Below, piece by piece: positions 1 through 9,160 of a stretch of 64,000 nucleotides of DNA. The stretch covers positions 1,116,001 to 1,180,000 of the forward strand of contig JACJXX010000002.1 of the NCBI GenBank assembly GCA_020636435.1. The letters are read 5' to 3'. The number at the start of each line of letters is the position of its first letter. Position 1 is the first letter of the stretch. The translations under genes and the position numbers were made by a program. Below the pieces are notes generated by a model. It saw nothing but the letters and a program-made list of their open reading frames with translations, was not told where the DNA came from and did not search any database. This stretch comes from Lewinellaceae bacterium (lineage in GTDB: Bacteria; Bacteroidota; Bacteroidia; Chitinophagales; Saprospiraceae).

Positions 1-1
1 G

Positions 2-103
2 CTGAGCTTTCGGACGCATAAGCGGGAGATTGACCTGTGCCTCGAGATACTGGAGGCTGGCGTGAAACAGATCGGAAAGGAACAGGAACTGGCCAGGGAG
101 TAG
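2..103 (+). CDS. C-terminal end of an unidentified protein
   Basis: The window opens inside a plus-strand gene. Frame 2 reads 33 residues, starting LSFRTHKREIDLCLEILEAG, and stops at TAG 101-103. The charged, helical tail is of the kind that ends many PLP-dependent aminotransferases and decarboxylases, but this is too little to name a family. The rest of the gene lies upstream of the window. Confidence 0.5.
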   Translation: MSFRTHKREIDLCLEILEAGVKQIGKEQELARE

Positions 104-277
104 TTAAGTTGCCGGTTGTTTGTTGTTTGCAGCCGAACGATCAACAAACAACCAGCAACGGTTAACCCAATGGCGCTAATAATGAAGTGGCCTGACGGCT
201 GTCTTTTGGCACCCCCTGGGCAAGCCGTCTGGCCACTTTCCTTAAGGACTTTTTGGGGATTTATTTTTGGCGTGCCC

Positions 278-1042
278 TCACGTCCGGTCGTCGTCGATGC
301 GTTCGTCCCTGTCGCCCCGTTCAAATTTGTTGCGCAGGTTTACCGAAAGGGAAATGTAGAAAATATTGGACGTGAGGCCCCGGTATGGCTGCACCAGGTT
401 GCCATTTATGGTCTCGGAGTAATCCGGATCCAGAAAATCGAGCAGGTAGTATTTGAACTTCAGGTTGATGCCGCCGGGAAACTGTATGCCTCCGAAGATG
501 GACGGATTGATGATGTTGGTCCGGTCGCTGAACCACTCGTTGTACTTGTCCTCCTTATTGCCATTGACGAACAGTTTTTCCTTGTAGTTGAACATCAGCT
601 CCGCTTCGGCGCCGGCAAAGACGAAAGTACGGCGGTTGAAGTTGCCGAATTTGAATGCCAGCGGCACTCCAAACGAATAGGAGCGGCGCTTGATCTTTAT
701 TTCGTCGTTTTCATCGTACAAGCCGACGTGTTCTTTTGTAAGGATGCCGTCGTCTTTGGTGATCATGCCGACATTGCGCAGGGCGAAACCGCTGATCATC
801 CCAAAGTTGTTGGTAAACTCGAAATGCCAGTATTCCCCTATGTGGAGGAAACCGGTGAAACGCGGGTTCGTGCCGATGCTGCCGCCGCTGTTTTCGACAT
901 CGGCAAAAGAGAAGATCAACTCGCCGCCTGAGGTGGAATAAATCTTGACTTCTGGCCGCGGGGCGGGTAAAAGTTCGGGTTCATCCTGAGCGTGGAGCAA
1001 TAATCCCAGGGCGAGAAACAACAGGGTAAGTTGGTATTTCAT
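278..1042 (-). CDS. Outer-membrane beta-barrel protein, function unknown
   Basis: About 254 residues from ATG 1042. The start is chosen because it opens a clear signal peptide (MKYQLTLLFLALGLLLHAQ) that ends in the AQ motif common in Bacteroidota exported proteins. The mature part is rich in alternating aromatic/polar strands, with a C-terminal stretch of barrel-like strands (YRGLTSNIFYISLSVNL) and a charged tail. This fits the PorT-like/outer-membrane beta-barrel group in length and composition. It would sit in the outer membrane. The frame stays open upstream to 1288, but that extension overlaps feoB and has no signal-like start. No ligand or role can be read from the sequence. Confidence 0.7.
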   Translation of the reverse strand: MKYQLTLLFLALGLLLHAQDEPELLPAPRPEVKIYSTSGGELIFSFADVENSGGSIGTNPRFTGFLHIGEYWHFEFTNNFGMISGFALRNVGMITKDDGILTKEHVGLYDENDEIKIKRRSYSFGVPLAFKFGNFNRRTFVFAGAEAELMFNYKEKLFVNGNKEDKYNEWFSDRTNIINPSIFGGIQFPGGINLKFKYYLLDFLDPDYSETINGNLVQPYRGLTSNIFYISLSVNLRNKFERGDRDERIDDDRT

Positions 1043-1161
1043 GATATGGTAGATTGATTTCAACTGGAATAACGGCAAATTACATATTGCCGCCCTGTAG
1101 TGCAAGTGCCGACGGCGTGGTTTTGTTTTAAAGTTTTGTAAAAAAAGAGGAAGGCTTAAGA

Positions 1162-3303
1162 TTACGATAACAATTGATACACCAGAAGGCTGCCCAGGTA
1201 GGCCAGGCCGCTCATGTAGGAGAACTGGATCATAGGCCATTTCCAGCTTTTGGTCTCCCGCTTCACCACCGCCAGGGTGCTCATGCACTGCATGGCGAAG
1301 ACATAAAAAATCAGCAGGGACAGAGAGGTGGCCAGGCTGTAGATGCGTTCTCCGGTAACCGGGTCGCGCTCCTGCGCCATTTTATCCCGCACGGTATATT
1401 CATCCTCTACGCTTCCTATGCTGTAAATGGTGGCCATGGTGCCAACGAATACCTCCCGTGCGGCAAAAGATGTGATGAGGGCGATGCCGATCTTCCAGTC
1501 GAAGCCCAGGGGCCGGATCGCCGGTTCGATCGCTTTGCCCAACTGGCCGGCGAAAGAAGCTTCGATCTGCCGGGCGGCCACCAGATTGGCGGTCTCGGTT
1601 TCATCGAGGTGGCGATCCCGGGCCAGGCCAAGGGCCTCCTGCTCGGCTTCCTGCATGGCCGCCGGCGGCCCGTAGCTGGCCAGCAGCCAGAGCGCCACAG
1701 AAATGGCCAGGATGATGCGGCCGGCTTCCCAGATGAACGCCCTCACTTTTTCCCATACGGTAAGCAATACATTGCGCATGACCGGGGTGCGGTACTCCGG
1801 AAGCTCCAGCATCAGGTAGCTGCGTTCGCTGGTCCTCAGGATCATTTTGAAAACCAGTGCAGACAACAAAGCCGCCATAATACCCAGCAGGTAAAGGCCC
1901 ATAAACGCCAGGCCCTGCAGGTTGAAAAAACCAGCTACTATCCGGGAAGGCACCACAAAGCCGATGAGAACCGTGTATACAGGTATGCGCGCCGAGCAGC
2001 TGATCAGAGGCGTCACCATTATGGTGATCAGGCGTTCTTTCCAGTTGCTTATGGTCCTGGTGCTCATGATAGCAGGAATGGCGCAGGCGCCGCCGGATAT
2101 CAGGGCTACAATACTGCGCCCGTTGAGGCCGAAGGCCTGCATCAGCCGGTCGAAAAGATACGCCGCCCGAGCCATGTAGCCCACCTCCTCCAGCAGGGAG
2201 ACCAGGAAAAAGAGTATGGCAATCTGAGGTATGAACACCAGGATTCCTCCCAGGCCGGCGATGATGCCCTCCGTCAGCAGGTCGGTGAACCAACCTGCCG
2301 GAAGATGCCTGCCGGCCCACTCGCCGGAGAGGGTGAAAAATTGTTCGATCAGGTCCATCGGATACGCTGCCCAGGAGAAAATCGCCTGGAAGATCAGCAG
2401 CATCAGCACAAAGAAGATAATGGGCCCGCCCACCCGGTGAGTCAGCAGGGCATCAAGCTTTTCTGTTACCGGATGGGTGGCGGAACCTGCATTGTGGATG
2501 GACTGCCGAACCAACGGAGTGAATTTGTCGTAACGCTGCATGGTCTCGTTGACCTGCGACCTCAAGGTTTCGAAACCATGGCTGGCCACGAGGTCGGCGA
2601 CCAGTTTGCGCTGTGCCTCTGAGAGGAATGGCAGCCAGGTATAGTGATGCGCCACCAACAAAGACTGGTACAAATTGGCGCCGGGAACAATCGCCCGCAC
2701 GGCTTCGGCCAACTGCCGTTCCTTGGGCGAAGGTTCGTAGAAAAGGGCTGGGGCCTGATGCGCCCCGCCTTCAATGAGGCGCTGCAATTCATACTTCAAC
2801 GCTTCGATGCCAAACCCCGTACGGCCGCTGAGCTTGACAACCGGAACCTCCAGTTGGCGGGAAAGGGCATATTCATCGACATCCACCCCTTCTTTTTCCG
2901 CCACATCGGCCATGTTGAGGGCCAGGATCACCGGCAGGCCCAGGTCCCGCAGCTGGGTCAGCAAAAGAAGATGCTTCTCCAGCTTGGTTACATCTGCTAT
3001 GTAAACAGCCGCATCGGGATAGTTCTCATCGGAAGGGTTAGCCAAAGACTGCACGACGATGCGCTCGTCAATAGAGGTGGGATAGAAACTATAGGTGCCG
3101 GGAAAATCGATGAGCTGAATGGTGCGCTCATCGGGCAAACGGATCAGGCCCAGCTTTTTATCCACTGTCACGCCGGGGAAATTGCCGACTTTCTGGCGCA
3201 GGCCTGTCAGTTGGTTGAAAACGGAGGATTTGCCACAATTGGGATTGCCCAGCAGCGCTACGGTGAGGGGTTGTGTAATTTGTTGAGTTGCATGCTTCTC
3301 CAT
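1162..3303 (-). CDS. feoB: Ferrous iron transporter FeoB
   Basis: A 713-residue inner-membrane Fe2+ transporter. The N-terminal G domain shows the P-loop GNPNCGKSS (residues 19-27), the switch segment GNFPGVTVD, the G3 motif DFPGTYS and the G4 motif NMAD. A helical spacer follows, then the Nramp-like membrane core with two Gate regions, including GGACAIPAIMSTRTI and SCSARIPVY, and a C-terminal segment with FAAREVFVGT. Length is normal for the family. ATG 3303 overlaps the feoA stop by one base (TGATG), so the two are translationally coupled; a GTG lies one codon earlier. Known role: GTP-regulated ferrous iron import, mainly under low oxygen. Confidence 0.97.
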   Translation of the reverse strand: MEKHATQQITQPLTVALLGNPNCGKSSVFNQLTGLRQKVGNFPGVTVDKKLGLIRLPDERTIQLIDFPGTYSFYPTSIDERIVVQSLANPSDENYPDAAVYIADVTKLEKHLLLLTQLRDLGLPVILALNMADVAEKEGVDVDEYALSRQLEVPVVKLSGRTGFGIEALKYELQRLIEGGAHQAPALFYEPSPKERQLAEAVRAIVPGANLYQSLLVAHHYTWLPFLSEAQRKLVADLVASHGFETLRSQVNETMQRYDKFTPLVRQSIHNAGSATHPVTEKLDALLTHRVGGPIIFFVLMLLIFQAIFSWAAYPMDLIEQFFTLSGEWAGRHLPAGWFTDLLTEGIIAGLGGILVFIPQIAILFFLVSLLEEVGYMARAAYLFDRLMQAFGLNGRSIVALISGGACAIPAIMSTRTISNWKERLITIMVTPLISCSARIPVYTVLIGFVVPSRIVAGFFNLQGLAFMGLYLLGIMAALLSALVFKMILRTSERSYLMLELPEYRTPVMRNVLLTVWEKVRAFIWEAGRIILAISVALWLLASYGPPAAMQEAEQEALGLARDRHLDETETANLVAARQIEASFAGQLGKAIEPAIRPLGFDWKIGIALITSFAAREVFVGTMATIYSIGSVEDEYTVRDKMAQERDPVTGERIYSLATSLSLLIFYVFAMQCMSTLAVVKRETKSWKWPMIQFSYMSGLAYLGSLLVYQLLS

Positions 3304-3542
3304 CACCTCAATACCACACTTGAAGCTTCATCCATTCGCAAGGCAATAAATAGATTGTCGACTTTTACGTACCAACCGCCTCCAAAAGGAGCCCGGCGAA
3401 CGAGGGCCACCCGGCTGCCAGGAAGGATGCCCATTGCCATGAGCTTCCCGCCAATATTGTCGTTGGTATAGTGAGACACTACTCCTTCTTTTCCTGGCTT
3501 TGCGGTTGAAAGCTGCTTTTTGGATGTGATTGTAGCTACCAC
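3303..3542 (-). CDS. feoA: FeoA family protein, FeoB partner
   Basis: A 79-residue SH3-like FeoA domain protein encoded immediately before feoB and sharing one base with it. The pattern GGKLMAMGILPGSRVALVRR followed by FGGGWYVKVDNLFIALR is the typical FeoA beta-barrel signature. FeoA is a small cytosolic accessory that supports FeoB-mediated Fe2+ uptake. The only unusual feature is its upstream region, which carries several palindromes that could bind regulators. Confidence 0.95.
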   Translation of the reverse strand: MVATITSKKQLSTAKPGKEGVVSHYTNDNIGGKLMAMGILPGSRVALVRRAPFGGGWYVKVDNLFIALRMDEASSVVLR

Positions 3543-3552
3543 GCTTATTTTG

Positions 3553-3680
3553 ATTTAATCTAAATATTCACTCAAATTTAACACGAAAATACCCCCATTG
3601 GGTATAAATGCTGGTGATAAAAATCACCAAAACCCAAAAATTACCTAAGCCTGGCAGCGCACTACCTAATATTGGGTAGT
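3553..3680 (-). promoter_or_regulatory. Palindrome cluster upstream of feoAB, including a CRP/FNR-type site
   Basis: Four inverted repeats precede feoA. ATTTA-GAT-TAAAT lies at 3553-3565, ten bases from the start. ATACCC-N5-GGGTAT lies at 3589-3605. The perfect TGGTGAT-AAAA-ATCACCA at 3612-3629 matches the core TGAT-N4-ATCA of CRP/FNR family operators. A 20-bp near-palindrome, ACTACCTAAT/ATTGGGTAGT, lies at 3661-3680. The symmetry is read directly. Control by an oxygen- or metal-sensing regulator is inferred from the known FNR and metal control of feo genes. Confidence 0.45.
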
Positions 3681-3809
3681 TCCTTCCTGCAAAGCTCTTC
3701 TGAATGTGCTATTCAATTGTCGTTGGTGATAGTCGACAGGCGAGCGTTGTGTCTTGTCCTATTCACTCCCTCACTCCTTCACTCCTTTACTCATTACTCA
3801 TTACTCCTT

Positions 3810-5885
3810 CTAATACTCCAACAAATCCCCCATCGCCCGTTTTACTTTCTCAATAGAAGGGATCATTCTTTTCTCCAGCACTTCATTGAGCGGAATGGCG
3901 GGCATGTTTTCCGCACCGATGGTGCGCACCGGCGCGTCCAGGTATTCGAAACAATTTTCCTGAATGCGTGCCGCTATGCTTTGAGCAAAGGTGTTATTGG
4001 CCGGCTCTTCGGTGACAACCAGCGCCCGGCTGTGGCGCCGGACAGCCTCGTAGACGGCCTCTTCATCCAGTGGATAAAGCGTGCGCAAGTCCACTATTTC
4101 TATCCTGCCGGGATATTCAACGGCGGCGTTCAGCGCCCAGTGCACGCCCATGCCGTAGGTAATGACGGCCATAGACTTTCCTTCTTCGATCGCCTCGGGG
4201 CTGGCTTCCAGAGCGGTTCTGGCCTTGCCAAAAGGAATGATATAATCTTCGTCCGGCAGTATGGTCCGGGCAGCTTCCGTGCCTTTCACTTTAGACCAGT
4301 ACAGGCCTTTATGTTCAAATATGACCACCGGGTTGGGATCGTAATAGGCTGCCTTCAACAGCCCCTTGAGGTCGGCCCCGGTGCTCGGATAGGCAATTTT
4401 TATTCCACGGATGTTGGCAACCACCGATTCTACGCTCGAAGAGTGGTAGGGCCCGCCGCTGCCGTAGGCGCCGATGGGCACCCGAATTACGCAACTCACC
4501 GGCCACTTGCCGTTGGAGAGGTAGCAGGAACGGCTCACTTCGGTGAACAATTGATTGAGGCCGGGCCAGATATAGTCGGCAAACTGGACTTCCACAATGG
4601 GTTTGAGGCCGACGGCAGACATCCCTACCGTGCTGCCGATGATGAAAGCTTCCTGAATCGGGGTATTGAAGACGCGGCCGTCGCCGAACTTCTTGGCCAG
4701 GGTCGCCGCTTCGCGAAATACACCGCCCAAACGCCCCCCTACATCCTGCCCGTAGAGCAGGCATTCCTTGTGTTTGCGCATCAGTTCTTCAACGGCAAAG
4801 AGGGCGCTGTCGACCATGACGTGGGGCTCGCCTCCTGCCGGCTCCCGTTCTCCCCGTTCTTCAGTGATGGGCGTGGGGGCGAAATCATGGGTAAAAAGGT
4901 CTTCCGGCCGGGGATCCCCGGCACGGCGGGCCGCCTCAAAGTCTTCCTGCACCATTCGGCGTACCTCTTCTTCTATCTGCTCTGCCTCTGTTTCGGTGAG
5001 AACCTCATCGTCCAGCAACTGGCCTCTGAGGATGGGATACGGGTCGCGTTGCCGGTGTTCTTCGAGGTCGTCGCGGTACCACTCCTTGCGCACGCCGGAA
5101 GTATGGTGGTTGAGCAAAGGTACTTTGGCGTGGACCAGGAAGGGCCGCCGTTCCTTTCGCACTTTGCCGATTACTTCCTGCATGGTGAGGAAACATTCGA
5201 AAAAGTCGCTGCCATCGATGCTGCGCACTTCCAGCCCGTGAAAGCCTCCGGCGTATTCGTCGGCATCCTGAGCCCGGGTTTCTTCGGCGTTGGCGGAAAT
5301 GTCCCAGCCATTATCCTGTACGACATAGATGACCGGCAACTGCTTCAGGGCAGCCATCTGAAAAGCCTCGGCCACTTCCCCTTCCGTGACGGAAGCATCG
5401 CCGAGAGAGCAGATCACGACCGGCTTCTTATCGGAGCCGTTCTGGCCCAGGGCCATTTTCTCTTTATACTGAATGCCCATGGCCACGCCCGTAGTGGGTA
5501 TGGCCTGCATGCCGGTCGCGGAAGACTGGTGAGGAATCTTGGGCTTATCCGGATCGCGGAGGCTGGGGTGGCAGTAGTAGGTGCGCCCTCCGGAGAAGGG
5601 GTCGTCGCGCTTGGCCATCAACTGCAGCATGAGCTCGTAGGGGCGCATGCCAATGGCCAGCAGCATGGAATCATCGCGGTAGTACGGCGCCAGAAAGTCC
5701 TGAGGGAGCAACTGCAGGCCCACCGCCAGCTGTATGGCCTCGTGGCCGCGGGAAGTGGCGTGCACATATTTGGAAACGAACTTAAAATTCTCCTCGTAAA
5801 TCTCCGTCATGGCCTTGGCAGTGGCCATCAGGCGGAACCCCTTGACAAGCACCTCTTTAGAAATTCCGGTTTTGGCTTTGATCAT
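3810..5885 (-). CDS. Fused alpha/beta E1 component of a branched-chain-type 2-oxoacid dehydrogenase
   Basis: A 691-residue protein joining both E1 subunits. The N-terminal half is the alpha, thiamine diphosphate-binding part, with GDASVTEGEVAEAFQMAAL and downstream DNGWDIS forming the GDG-N cofactor motif. Around residue 340 it passes into the beta subunit, starting near VDSALFAVEELMRKHKECLL with GQDVGGRLGGVFR and the C-terminal transketolase domain. Single-chain E1 proteins of this length are common in Bacteroidota and are usually annotated 2-oxoisovalerate dehydrogenase E1. The reaction is oxidative decarboxylation of a 2-oxoacid with transfer of the acyl group to lipoyl-E2. No E2 or E3 gene is adjacent, so the substrate cannot be fixed. 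Confidence 0.88.
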   Translation of the reverse strand: MIKAKTGISKEVLVKGFRLMATAKAMTEIYEENFKFVSKYVHATSRGHEAIQLAVGLQLLPQDFLAPYYRDDSMLLAIGMRPYELMLQLMAKRDDPFSGGRTYYCHPSLRDPDKPKIPHQSSATGMQAIPTTGVAMGIQYKEKMALGQNGSDKKPVVICSLGDASVTEGEVAEAFQMAALKQLPVIYVVQDNGWDISANAEETRAQDADEYAGGFHGLEVRSIDGSDFFECFLTMQEVIGKVRKERRPFLVHAKVPLLNHHTSGVRKEWYRDDLEEHRQRDPYPILRGQLLDDEVLTETEAEQIEEEVRRMVQEDFEAARRAGDPRPEDLFTHDFAPTPITEERGEREPAGGEPHVMVDSALFAVEELMRKHKECLLYGQDVGGRLGGVFREAATLAKKFGDGRVFNTPIQEAFIIGSTVGMSAVGLKPIVEVQFADYIWPGLNQLFTEVSRSCYLSNGKWPVSCVIRVPIGAYGSGGPYHSSSVESVVANIRGIKIAYPSTGADLKGLLKAAYYDPNPVVIFEHKGLYWSKVKGTEAARTILPDEDYIIPFGKARTALEASPEAIEEGKSMAVITYGMGVHWALNAAVEYPGRIEIVDLRTLYPLDEEAVYEAVRRHSRALVVTEEPANNTFAQSIAARIQENCFEYLDAPVRTIGAENMPAIPLNEVLEKRMIPSIEKVKRAMGDLLEY

Positions 5886-5989
5886 GGTTTGGTTAGGTTT
5901 TATTGGCCTCTTTCAGGCTTTGTAAAGGCGATAGTCTGTAATGAGAACAACGGGAATAGGAGCCGGGTTTGGAGCATTCGCGCCTTCTG

Positions 5990-6247
5990 TCAGTCTTCGG
6001 AGGGAAAATCCGGCAATTGGCGTAAGTTCCTCACATAGCGTTCGTTGTCGTAGGGCTTATTGTGTTTCATGACGTTGAATAGCTCGGCGGCTACACACTG
6101 GGCGATCAGTATCCGGGCATCGGCGTCGGAGTATCCCTCCTGCACGAGCCGGTCAAGCGTTTGCTTCGTCTCAGGAGGGTCGTTGCTCGTCAGCTGGTTG
6201 CTGACGATCTCCAGGAATTGCTGCTTGAGCATGTCATTAGGCTTCAT
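5990..6247 (-). CDS. Small conserved-looking protein of unknown function
   Basis: An 85-residue acidic helical protein. It begins MKPNDMLKQQFLEIVSNQLT and ends YVRNLRQLPDFPSED. Its ATG overlaps the stop of the upstream enoyl-CoA hydratase gene by one base (TGATG), so the two are almost certainly co-expressed. There is no signal peptide, membrane segment or catalytic motif. I do not recognise the family. The tight coupling suggests a function connected with the hydratase or its substrate, but that is only inference. Confidence 0.65.
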   Translation of the reverse strand: MKPNDMLKQQFLEIVSNQLTSNDPPETKQTLDRLVQEGYSDADARILIAQCVAAELFNVMKHNKPYDNERYVRNLRQLPDFPSED

Positions 6248-7020
6248 CAGGCTTTCTGTTTTAGCTTTTTTAGCGCCTCCACCGTGAAATCAGAGAGCAC
6301 CAGGCGGCCGCTCATGGCGGCGCGTTCCTCCAGCAAGCTTCGCCAGTTTTCCGTGCCTTCCCAGAATACCTGCTTGAGCAGGCGGATGGCTTCGGGGTTG
6401 GAAGACGCCAGTTTTTCCGCCAGATGAGCGATATAGGCGTCCATTTGCCCGGCGGTTTCGAACACTTCATTGAACAACCCCTTTTCCTTGGCCCACTGCG
6501 CGGTTTGCCATTCGGTGGCGTTAATGGCCAGGTGCGTCATGGCCGATTTGCCCATTTTGCGTTCTACCGCTGGCCCCACCACAAAGGGCCCGATGCCGAT
6601 GGCCAACTCGCTGAGCTTCACCGAAGCCCATTTGGTGGCAATGGCGTAGTCGGTAGCGGCGCACAGGCCGACTCCCCCTCCTACTGCCTTGCCCTGTATG
6701 CGCCCAATGATGAACTTCGGGCATTCGCGCATCGCGTTGATGACGTTGGCGAAGCCCATGAAGAACCGCTTGCCGATTTCGAAATCCTGAATCGAGATCA
6801 GCTCGTCGAAACTGGCGCCGGCACAAAAGGTCCGTTCGCCCTCGCTTTGTAAGATAATTATTTTTACGGACTCCTTTTGCCCTGCCTCCGTTATGGCATC
6901 CGAAAGCCGGCTCAGCAAATGGCCGGGAAGGGAGTTGTGGGCAGGATGCCCGAAAGTGATGGTGGCAATACTGTTTTCTACAGCGGTGTGAACAGAACCT
7001 AATTTGGTTTTATCCTGCAT
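6247..7020 (-). CDS. Enoyl-CoA hydratase/isomerase family protein
   Basis: A 257-residue crotonase-fold protein of typical length. The oxyanion-hole and CoA-binding segments are visible as FCAGASFDEL and GKAVGGGVGLCAATDYAIA. The later stretch KLSELAIGIGPFVVGPAVER keeps one acidic residue at the usual catalytic helix, while the second glutamate of true hydratases is less clear, so an isomerase or hydrolase activity is possible. It heads a two-gene unit with the small protein downstream. A palindrome at 7034-7049 sits directly upstream. It probably acts in fatty-acid or phenylacetate-type CoA-thioester breakdown. Confidence 0.88.
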   Translation of the reverse strand: MQDKTKLGSVHTAVENSIATITFGHPAHNSLPGHLLSRLSDAITEAGQKESVKIIILQSEGERTFCAGASFDELISIQDFEIGKRFFMGFANVINAMRECPKFIIGRIQGKAVGGGVGLCAATDYAIATKWASVKLSELAIGIGPFVVGPAVERKMGKSAMTHLAINATEWQTAQWAKEKGLFNEVFETAGQMDAYIAHLAEKLASSNPEAIRLLKQVFWEGTENWRSLLEERAAMSGRLVLSDFTVEALKKLKQKA

Positions 7021-7033
7021 TGGCCTTTGAATT

Positions 7034-7049
7034 ACGAATGAATGTTCGT
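7034..7049 (-). promoter_or_regulatory. Possible TetR-type operator before the enoyl-CoA hydratase gene
   Basis: ACGAA-TGAATG-TTCGT is an inverted repeat 14 bases upstream of the hydratase start codon. TetR family repressors of acyl-CoA catabolism bind short palindromes of this sort at such positions. The symmetry is visible; a regulator and its ligand are inferred and none is encoded nearby. Confidence 0.25.
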
Positions 7050-7207
7050 TAGCAAAGATAAGGGATTATCCTTGAAATGCAAGGGTTGGGTTCATGGGTT
7101 TTTGCCCGGCCGAGGGACAAAGACGGGCATGGGTTCGTGTGGATACGGGAACCATGAAACCATGGCACAATTTAACCATGTAACCATAGGCCAGCGCAAC
7201 CCTGAAC

Positions 7208-7555
7208 TCACTTCTTCTTCTCCCCCATCAACCCTCCGGCGATCAGGTTAAAGATAGCCAGGATGATGGCGAAGATGATCGCCCAAAACAGGCCGTCGAC
7301 CGAAAAACCCGGGAGCAGCCAATCGACCAGCAAGACCATCGCTCCGTTAATTACCAGAAGGAAAAGCCCCAGGGTAATGAGGGTGATGGGCAAAGTGAGG
7401 ATGGTCAGGACCGGCTTGATGAAGAAATTGACAAAGCCCAGCAGCAAAGCCACCAGAATGGCTTCCATATAACCGGCTACCGCTATGCCGGGCAGGATTT
7501 CGGCCGCCAGGTAAACCAGCAAGCCGTTGACGAGCAGGGAGATGATGAATCGCAT
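7208..7555 (-). CDS. Phage holin family (superfamily IV-type) membrane protein
   Basis: A 115-residue, very hydrophobic protein with four predicted membrane helices and almost no soluble part. The pattern NFFIKPVLTILTLPITLITLG is the hallmark of the PF04020 family, often labelled mycobacterial four-helix phage holin. Despite the name, these proteins are widespread in bacterial chromosomes without nearby prophage genes, as here, and their role is unsettled. The gene ends in a lysine-rich tail (LMGEKKK). Its start is one base from the end of the neighbouring SDR gene, so the two may form one transcript. Confidence 0.85.
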   Translation of the reverse strand: MRFIISLLVNGLLVYLAAEILPGIAVAGYMEAILVALLLGFVNFFIKPVLTILTLPITLITLGLFLLVINGAMVLLVDWLLPGFSVDGLFWAIIFAIILAIFNLIAGGLMGEKKK

Positions 7556-7556
7556 G

Positions 7557-9044
7557 TTATCGTTTTTTCTTTAAATGTATTCCTTCCTTCATTCCTTCAT
7601 TCGGCCGGAACCGCTCAATATTGCGGATCATTCTGTTAAAGATAAGAAAATGGAACGGCAATACCAGATACCAATACAAGCGGCCCCATATTCCGGATGG
7701 CCGAAAGGTCGCCTTTTGGTGGAGCAGGTTTCTGCCCTCCTCCTCAGTGATGTGAAATTCCAGCCAGGCCTCTCCCGGAAGCTTCATCTCGGCGTATAGC
7801 AGCAGGCGCTTTTCTTTCAGGTCGGCCACCAACACCCGCCAGAAATCCAGGGCGTCTCCGGCTTGAATGTTTTGCGGGTGGGTACGCCCCCGGCGAAGGC
7901 CGATGCCTCCTACCATTTTGTCGAGCAAGCCCCGGAGTTTCCAAAGGATATTGCCATAGTACCAACCGCGCTCGCCCCCGATGGCCATTACATTGCTCCA
8001 TGCCTGTTCTACCGAATTGTGTTCGATGGCCACCTGCTTCCTGTCCTCAAAACACCCGTGTTCCGGAACTTCGACGTACTGGCTCAACGAGCCTTTCTCC
8101 GAGCTGGAAACCAGGGAATCCTTCCAACTGGAAACCACCATGTTCTGTTGCATCTTGTCAAAGGCCAATTGCACCGCCTCCCGGTAGCCGATGGGATCAA
8201 TCCCCAGTTTTTGCGCCAGCCGGTTATCCCGGCAGATCACATCTATCTTCATGCTGTTCACCAGGTTGACCGCCAGCTCATAGGTAGTGGAAGTGACGAA
8301 GTACAGCCAGTAGGAGGACAGGCGGGGCGTCATAACCGGAACCGTGAAGATGAACCGTTTCAGGCCGCGGACGCCGGCGTACCCCAGAAGCATTTCCTTG
8401 TAGGTCAGGATGTCGTTGCAGCCGATATCGAAGTTTTGGTTGTAGCAATCCTCGCGCAGCATAACGCCGGTCAGAAACTGGATTACGTCGCGGATGGCGA
8501 TCGGCTGACAGCGCGTATCGAGCCAGCGGGGCGCCACCATGACCGGCAGCTTCTCCACCAGGTCGCGGATGAGCTCAAAAGAAGCGCTGCCCGAACCGAT
8601 GATGATGCCGGCGCGCAGGGCTGTAAGCGGCACGGTACTTTCGTTGAGGATTTCCTCTACCCGCAGCCGGGATTCCAGGTGGTTGGACAGTTGATCGTTG
8701 TTGACGATGCCGGTGAGGTAGATGATTTGCCGGCAGGAAGATTGCTCCATGTAGCGGCGAAAATTCCAGGCCGATTTTTCTTCCAGCGATTTGAAATCAT
8801 TGATGGATGCCGACATGGAGTGGATCAGGTAGTAGGCCACGTCAAATTCCAGTGGAGCGGATTGGATGCCGACTTCCTCCAGAAAATCTACTTCGAAGAC
8901 GGATACGCGGCCTTCCCAGCCTCGTTTCAGCTTGTAGTTCGCTGCATTTCGCACGCAGCAGATGACATCGTGGCCTTCTTCCAGGAGGACGGGCAGCAAT
9001 CGCTTTCCAATGTATCCGGTGGCGCCGGTGAGCAGGATGCGCAT
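7557..9044 (-). CDS. NAD(P)-binding SDR family protein with DUF2867 domain
   Basis: A 495-residue protein. The N-terminal Rossmann domain begins with MRILLTGATGYIGKRLLPVL, the classic GxxGxxG dinucleotide-binding loop, and resembles atypical short-chain dehydrogenases of the YbjT type. From about residue 320 a second domain rich in tryptophan and aromatic residues (LDFWRVLVADLKEKRLLLYAEM) matches the DUF2867 extension, which ends in a membrane-proximal hydrophobic stretch (LYWYLVLPFHFLIFNRMI). The substrate is unknown; such proteins are usually annotated NAD(P)H-binding oxidoreductases. The gene lies next to the holin-like gene downstream. Confidence 0.85.
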   Translation of the reverse strand: MRILLTGATGYIGKRLLPVLLEEGHDVICCVRNAANYKLKRGWEGRVSVFEVDFLEEVGIQSAPLEFDVAYYLIHSMSASINDFKSLEEKSAWNFRRYMEQSSCRQIIYLTGIVNNDQLSNHLESRLRVEEILNESTVPLTALRAGIIIGSGSASFELIRDLVEKLPVMVAPRWLDTRCQPIAIRDVIQFLTGVMLREDCYNQNFDIGCNDILTYKEMLLGYAGVRGLKRFIFTVPVMTPRLSSYWLYFVTSTTYELAVNLVNSMKIDVICRDNRLAQKLGIDPIGYREAVQLAFDKMQQNMVVSSWKDSLVSSSEKGSLSQYVEVPEHGCFEDRKQVAIEHNSVEQAWSNVMAIGGERGWYYGNILWKLRGLLDKMVGGIGLRRGRTHPQNIQAGDALDFWRVLVADLKEKRLLLYAEMKLPGEAWLEFHITEEEGRNLLHQKATFRPSGIWGRLYWYLVLPFHFLIFNRMIRNIERFRPNEGMKEGIHLKKKR

Positions 9045-9160
9045 GTGATTGGTTTATGGATTAAACGGTGGAGTTCCACGAGTGTTCAGTCAGGAAAAAT
9101 AGAACGCGGATTTTCACGGGTGCAGCGAGTTGACGCGAATTCTGCTTTACGCACCTATTC

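Noticed and set aside
116..931. 271-codon plus-strand frame
   Set aside because: It is antisense to the beta-barrel gene, which has a signal peptide and better composition.
3730..3815. Direct repeats CTCCTTCACTCC/CATTACTCATTACTC as a functional element
   Set aside because: Simple low-complexity sequence without symmetry or conservation evidence.
3672..6038. 788-codon plus-strand frame
   Set aside because: It is antisense to the fused E1 gene, whose thiamine diphosphate motifs are intact.
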